From the NCBI GenBank assembly GCA_036558305.1, contig DATBFX010000024.1:1-15338 (forward strand): DNA of 15,338 nt. The letters are read 5' to 3'. The DNA is from DATBFX01 sp036558305. GTDB taxonomy: Bacteria > Chloroflexota > Chloroflexia > Thermomicrobiales > UBA6265. The translations under genes and the position numbers were made by a program. This document shows positions 12,109-15,338 of the stretch, piece after piece. The first letter of the stretch is position 1, and each line of letters starts with the position of its first letter. The notes beneath the pieces were generated by a model. The model was given only the letters and a program-made list of their open reading frames with translations, did not search any database and was not told where the DNA came from.

Positions 12109-14013
12109 CTATTGCGCCTTCCGGGTCCAGTTCGCGATGTTCCAGTACTCGGCCTCGAACGAACTGAGGGCGAGGTTGTCCTGGACCAGCGTATTGGAAA
12201 CCGCCGCCTTGTTGGCACGCGCCACCAACGGGATGACGACGACCTCGTTGATGACGATGTCGTTCATCTTGATGAACGCCTCGTTCGCCTTCTCTTGGTC
12301 GGTCTCCGCGATTACCGACTCGTAGGCCGCGTCGTAGTCGGGGTTGGACCAGCGCGACTCGTTGACGCCCGACCAGCCGTTGGCCTTCTGGGCGATGTTG
12401 GCCCCGTCCTTGCCGCCGTACCAGCTCTGCATGTAGGTCAGCGGGTAGGGCGAGGACGGGTTGTTGGTGTACATCTCGAGGTCGCGGAAGAAGTGGCTGG
12501 CGTTCTGGTCGTTGCCGGGCGCGCTGTCGAAGAAGACGCCGGCGTCGACCTGGCCCAGCGTCACCTGGAACCCAACCTTCTCCCAGTTGCTCTTGTTGAC
12601 CGCCTGGTTCTTCTGGCGCACCGCGTTGATCGAGGTGAAGTACTTGACCTTGAGCTGGACGCCGTCCTTCTCCCGCACGTCGCCGTTCTTCGTCCACCCC
12701 GCCGCGTCGAGGGTCTGGTTGGCCTTGTCCAGGTTGAATTCCCAGGTCGTGTTCGCCGACTCCACCGCCGGGATGCCGGTCAGGATGTTGACCGCCGGCG
12801 GCTCGACCGGGGGCCCGAAATAGAATTGCTCGGACATCGTCTGCCGGTCGCAGGCCAGCGCCAGCGCCTGGCGGACCGCCTTGTCGGTCAGGAACGGGTG
12901 CGGCGTGTGCATCTCGGCCCGCTGGCCGTCGACCTCCTGGTCGGGGTCCGAGAAGTTGATCAGCACCCGCTCGACCTGAAGCGGCGGTGTGGCGATGACC
13001 GTGCCCTTGCCGGCCTTCTCCATCTCGTGCAGGATGTTGGGCTCGACCTGCATGTTCCAGCCGTAGTCCCAGTCGCCGGTCTGCAGCACCGCCTGCGCCG
13101 CCGAGGGCGCGTCGCCCCCGCCCTTGATGTTGACGCGGGCGAAGAAGGGTTTGTTCGGCTCGCGGTAGTTGTCGTTGACGACGTAGGTGACCTGGTCGTT
13201 CTCCTTGAACGTCTCGACCACGTAGGGGCCGGTGCCGATCGGGGCCTTGCGGAACTCGTCGTTGGCCGCCTGCGCGTCCTTGCCGTCCCAGAAGTGCTTG
13301 GGGTAGATGGCGCCGCCGCTGGCGATGCTGGTGAACGGGAAGTACCAGCCGAGACTCGGCTGCTTGAAGGTGACCTTCACGGTCTGCGGATCGACCGCCT
13401 CGACGCTCTCCATGGCGCCCCAGGTGGTTTGGTCCACGGACTGGTTCTTCGCGTCGACGATCCACTGCCAGGTGAAGACGACGTCGTCGGCCGTAAACGG
13501 CTGGCCGTCGCTCCACGTGATGCCCGGGACCAACTTGAAGGTGACGGTCTTGAGGTCGTCGGAGAGCCCGCCGTTCTCCTTGGTCGGCACCTCGGTCACC
13601 AGGTTGGGGATGATCGTGCCGTCGGGCAGGTAGTTCATCAGGGATTCGGAGATCAGGCTGGAGGCGATGGTGTCCTTGGTCCCCTGGGAATTGTGGACGC
13701 TGAGGTGGGTGGCCGCCTGCCACTGCAGGATCTTCAGTTCGCCACCGGCGCCGCGTTGCTGGTTCTCGGTGCCGACCGAGGGCCGGGCGGGGGCGGTCTG
13801 CGCCCGACCCAACCCGCGCGCGGCGCCGCCGGCCGGCGCGGCTTCCGCGCCCCCGACCTTGATCGCGTTGAGCACGAAAAGCGTGACCGGCAACGCGACG
13901 CCGAGTGCCGTCGCCCTGGCGATGAACTCACGCCGGGAGATCCGTCCCGCCTTCAGATCCTGGTACACCGCCCAGAATTTTCCTTGACCCTGTGGTTCCT
14001 GCTGCTCTGACAT
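12109..14013 (-). CDS. Tat-exported ABC transporter substrate-binding protein, family 5 (peptide/nickel type)
   Basis: The product has 634 residues; the ATG at 14013 follows AGGGAG with 7-8 bp spacing. Residues 26-56 form a twin-arginine signal (SRREFIARATALGVALP plus a hydrophobic stretch), so the protein should be folded before export. After a Gln/Ala/Pro linker the SBP_bac_5 fold begins at about residue 92 (LKILQW), with characteristic pieces such as GLSDDLKTVTFKL, ITWSDGQPFTADDVVFTW, GTGPYVVETFKENDQVTYV, LTDKAVRQALALACDRQTM and NPDYDAAYESVI. Family members bind oligopeptides, dipeptides, nickel chelates or sugars and deliver them to a two-permease, two-ATPase importer. None of those genes is in the window, so this is an orphan here. 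There is no lipobox cysteine after the signal. Downstream on the same strand is the PfpI gene, behind a stem-loop; upstream is the NTF2-cupredoxin gene. Confidence 0.92.
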   Translation of the reverse strand: MSEQQEPQGQGKFWAVYQDLKAGRISRREFIARATALGVALPVTLFVLNAIKVGGAEAAPAGGAARGLGRAQTAPARPSVGTENQQRGAGGELKILQWQAATHLSVHNSQGTKDTIASSLISESLMNYLPDGTIIPNLVTEVPTKENGGLSDDLKTVTFKLVPGITWSDGQPFTADDVVFTWQWIVDAKNQSVDQTTWGAMESVEAVDPQTVKVTFKQPSLGWYFPFTSIASGGAIYPKHFWDGKDAQAANDEFRKAPIGTGPYVVETFKENDQVTYVVNDNYREPNKPFFARVNIKGGGDAPSAAQAVLQTGDWDYGWNMQVEPNILHEMEKAGKGTVIATPPLQVERVLINFSDPDQEVDGQRAEMHTPHPFLTDKAVRQALALACDRQTMSEQFYFGPPVEPPAVNILTGIPAVESANTTWEFNLDKANQTLDAAGWTKNGDVREKDGVQLKVKYFTSINAVRQKNQAVNKSNWEKVGFQVTLGQVDAGVFFDSAPGNDQNASHFFRDLEMYTNNPSSPYPLTYMQSWYGGKDGANIAQKANGWSGVNESRWSNPDYDAAYESVIAETDQEKANEAFIKMNDIVINEVVVIPLVARANKAAVSNTLVQDNLALSSFEAEYWNIANWTRKAQ

Positions 14014-14108
14014 GGTTGGTCTCCCTCTACTTTGACGGTTGACCGCGAAACCCGACCGGCTCTGGCCGGGCTATCAATGCGCCGACAACGGCGACGACGC
14101 GCGAAGCG

Positions 14109-14189
14109 AAGTGGCAAGTGGCACGTTTCAAGTGGCAAGTATGTCGCTCCGACTTGCCACTTGCCACTTGCCACTTGAAACGTGCCACT
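14109..14189. repeat. 24-bp inverted repeat with tandem 7-bp units between two minus-strand genes
   Basis: Bases 14117-14140 are the exact reverse complement of 14166-14189. The unit ACTTGCC occurs three times in tandem at 14152-14172 and its complement AAGTGGC twice at 14109-14122 and again at 14130-14136, so several slipped pairings are possible. It lies between the stop of the cupredoxin gene (14195) and the leader of the substrate-binding protein gene, and could end the upstream transcript. A further hairpin (CCCGACCGGC with GCCGGG around TCTG) is at 14051-14070, in the leader of the substrate-binding gene. Confidence 0.7.
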
Positions 14190-14194
14190 CGTGA

Positions 14195-15208
14195 TTACGC
14201 CGGCGGGTCGATCTTGAACTGCGTCACCATGCCGTGCTCGGCATGGGACTTGCCGTCCGGCGCCGGGAAGAAGCAAATCAGGGTGTAGGTCCCCGGATCG
14301 AGGTTGACCAGCGCCAGGTCCTCGGCGTCGCCGGGGGCGAGACCGAAGACCCCGCCAAGGAACTGGACCTGATCGAAGCCGAGCGAGCCGTTGATCAGCC
14401 CCATCGGGTCCGCGCCCTCCGGCAGGAGCAGCACGAGCATCTCGTGCGCTTCCTTGCCGGCGTTGGTGACGTGGAAGATCAGGACCGGCGACTGCGTCAC
14501 CTCGGTGGCGGCCGGGACGATGGTGTACTCGTTGTCCGGCGTGGCGAGCTGGACGCCGACGACCGCCGTGTCGCCTTCCGGTTCCGGCGCCAGGATGACC
14601 TCCTCGTCCAGCTTCCAGTACTCACCGTCCTGGACGAAGAACATCGTCTCGTGCTGGAACTGGTGACCGCCAAGGATGACCTCGATCTCGGCGCTGACCC
14701 GGCCGTCGGCATACGTCATCGGGTTCGTGATCGAGACGATCTGGGCCGCGAACGGCGGCGAGCCCTGGTCGCTGGCGATCGCGTCGTAGGGGTTGGTCGA
14801 GCCGTACTCGGCCAGCAACTGGTTTTCGGTCTTGAGGGCATCGTATTTCGTGGGATCGCCCGTGTTGTAGCAGGCGGCGTAGTTTTCGACGGCGGCGGTG
14901 ATCGCCGCCGCGGTTGCCTCGTCGGCCGGGGTGCCGGCTTCCGGTGTGGCCGCGGCCTCCTCCTCGGCGCCCGCCGGCGCGGCGACAGGCGAGCCCTGCA
15001 TCTGCGGCGTCGGCGTGCCGGGCGGCAAGGTCGGCGCGTCGCACTCGGCGGCGACCGGGCTGGGGACGGGGCTGGCATCCTGGGCGCGCACCGCCGCGCC
15101 CTGGACGAAGCCACCGGCCAGCAGCGCCAGCACGGCGCAGGCGACCGCGAGCCAGCGGGTGGCGCTCACCCCGTCGTGCACGCCGGGTTGACTCGGACGT
15201 CTCGACAT
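14195..15208 (-). CDS. Secreted NTF2-like plus cupredoxin-like protein
   Basis: The frame reaches 15262, but the ATG at 15208 has AGGAGG with about 9 bp spacing; this gives 337 residues. Residues 17-42 are a signal peptide or anchor (RWLAVACAVLALLAGGFVQG, ending VRAQD), followed by a Pro/Ala/Thr/Glu-rich linker to about 97. Residues about 100-205 look like an NTF2/SnoaL-type domain (ITAAVENYAACYNTGDPTKYDAL through DGEYWKLDEE). Residues about 225-335 are cupredoxin-like: H255 in KEAHEMLV, C312 in YTLICFF, H322 and M327 in SHAEHGM are placed like the His-Cys-His-Met ligands of a type 1 copper site. Copper binding and electron transfer are therefore plausible but untested. It is the upstream neighbour of the substrate-binding protein gene on the same strand, separated by a large inverted repeat. 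Confidence 0.8.
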   Translation of the reverse strand: MSRRPSQPGVHDGVSATRWLAVACAVLALLAGGFVQGAAVRAQDASPVPSPVAAECDAPTLPPGTPTPQMQGSPVAAPAGAEEEAAATPEAGTPADEATAAAITAAVENYAACYNTGDPTKYDALKTENQLLAEYGSTNPYDAIASDQGSPPFAAQIVSITNPMTYADGRVSAEIEVILGGHQFQHETMFFVQDGEYWKLDEEVILAPEPEGDTAVVGVQLATPDNEYTIVPAATEVTQSPVLIFHVTNAGKEAHEMLVLLLPEGADPMGLINGSLGFDQVQFLGGVFGLAPGDAEDLALVNLDPGTYTLICFFPAPDGKSHAEHGMVTQFKIDPPA

Positions 15209-15238
15209 CTCGTCCCTCCTCCTGATTCGACCGACCAC

Positions 15239-15268
15239 CACACGTTGTGTGAACGGTTGCACAGTTTA
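15239..15268 (-). promoter_or_regulatory. Possible promoter/operator of the cupredoxin gene
   Basis: On the minus strand TAAACT (15268-15263) is a -10-like hexamer that would start transcription near 15256, 48 bases before the ATG; the -35 position is not convincing. Just downstream, CACAC-GTT-GTGTG at 15239-15251 is a perfect 5-bp inverted repeat that could be an operator over the start site. Confidence 0.3.
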
Positions 15269-15313
15269 CAGCGACGGTCGGTTAGCCGCTAGGCCGGTTG
15301 ACGGACGGGGGTC

Positions 15314-15338
15314 GGGGGGGGGGGGGGGGGGGGGGGGG
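15314..15338. other. Terminal run of 25 G, probable sequencing artefact
   Basis: The window ends in 25 consecutive G after a G-rich lead-in. Two-colour Illumina chemistry calls missing signal as G, and such tails at contig ends are usually artefacts. A natural homopolymer of this length would be very unusual. Confidence 0.75.

Noticed and set aside
11761..14010. 749-codon plus-strand open frame opposite the substrate-binding protein gene
   Set aside because: Its translation is an antisense shadow (Val/Arg/Leu/Asp-rich), whereas the minus strand encodes a clear family 5 binding protein.
14152..14189. Possible CRISPR array because of short tandem repeats
   Set aside because: Units of 7 bp without spacers; this is a tandem/inverted repeat, not a CRISPR.

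Overview
The window looks like a GC-rich bacterial metagenome contig. The families, the secreted protein with a low-complexity 'QDASPVPSPVA'-type linker, the Tat-exported family 5 solute-binding protein and the strong Shine-Dalgarno sites suggest Chloroflexota, perhaps Thermomicrobiales-like. This placement is inference; no rRNA or marker gene is present. The last 25 bases are an unbroken G run, most likely a sequencing artefact at a contig end.

Layout. Bases 1-1762 hold the 3' part of a winged-helix-like gene and a second gene 10 bp behind it whose C-terminus carries a HEPN-type RNxxxH motif; this may be the edge of a defence or toxin-like locus. At 2050-3123 is a nucleotidyltransferase-fold protein. 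At 3302-4758 a divergent pair, a VOC/glyoxalase-like protein and an ECF sigma factor with a SnoaL-like tail (ECF41/SigJ type), is bracketed by two inverted copies of one ~40-bp palindromic element. From 4759 to 6148 the DNA looks decayed: a terminator, a short-chain dehydrogenase lacking its catalytic middle, a frameshifted C-terminal scrap of a second SnoaL-tailed sigma factor, and about 500 bp with no convincing gene.

From 6149 come an unrecognised protein that probably changes frame near its end, a YjdF-like membrane protein (minus), a secreted RTX-type calcium-binding protein (8701-9564), a DadA-like FAD oxidoreductase with a leaderless-looking start (9983-11227), a PfpI/DJ-1 protein (minus, 11340-11933), a Tat-exported peptide-type ABC substrate-binding protein (minus, 12109-14013) with no permeases in view, and a secreted NTF2-like plus cupredoxin protein (minus, 14195-15208).

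The signal I consider most worth following is noncoding. Immediately upstream of the pfpI gene, at 11943-12002 on the minus strand, the sequence folds into a compact three-way junction. Its closing stem pairs the gene's own Shine-Dalgarno sequence with an anti-SD-like CUCCUUU tract, and one closing pair is possible only as a G-U wobble in the minus-strand RNA. A -10-like hexamer would start transcription at the first base of this stem, and a strong stem-loop separates it from the upstream gene. This is a good candidate for an undescribed translation-controlling leader RNA. Several intergenic spaces also carry distinct, highly self-complementary elements, two of them built from 7-8 bp tandem units, which no gene explains.
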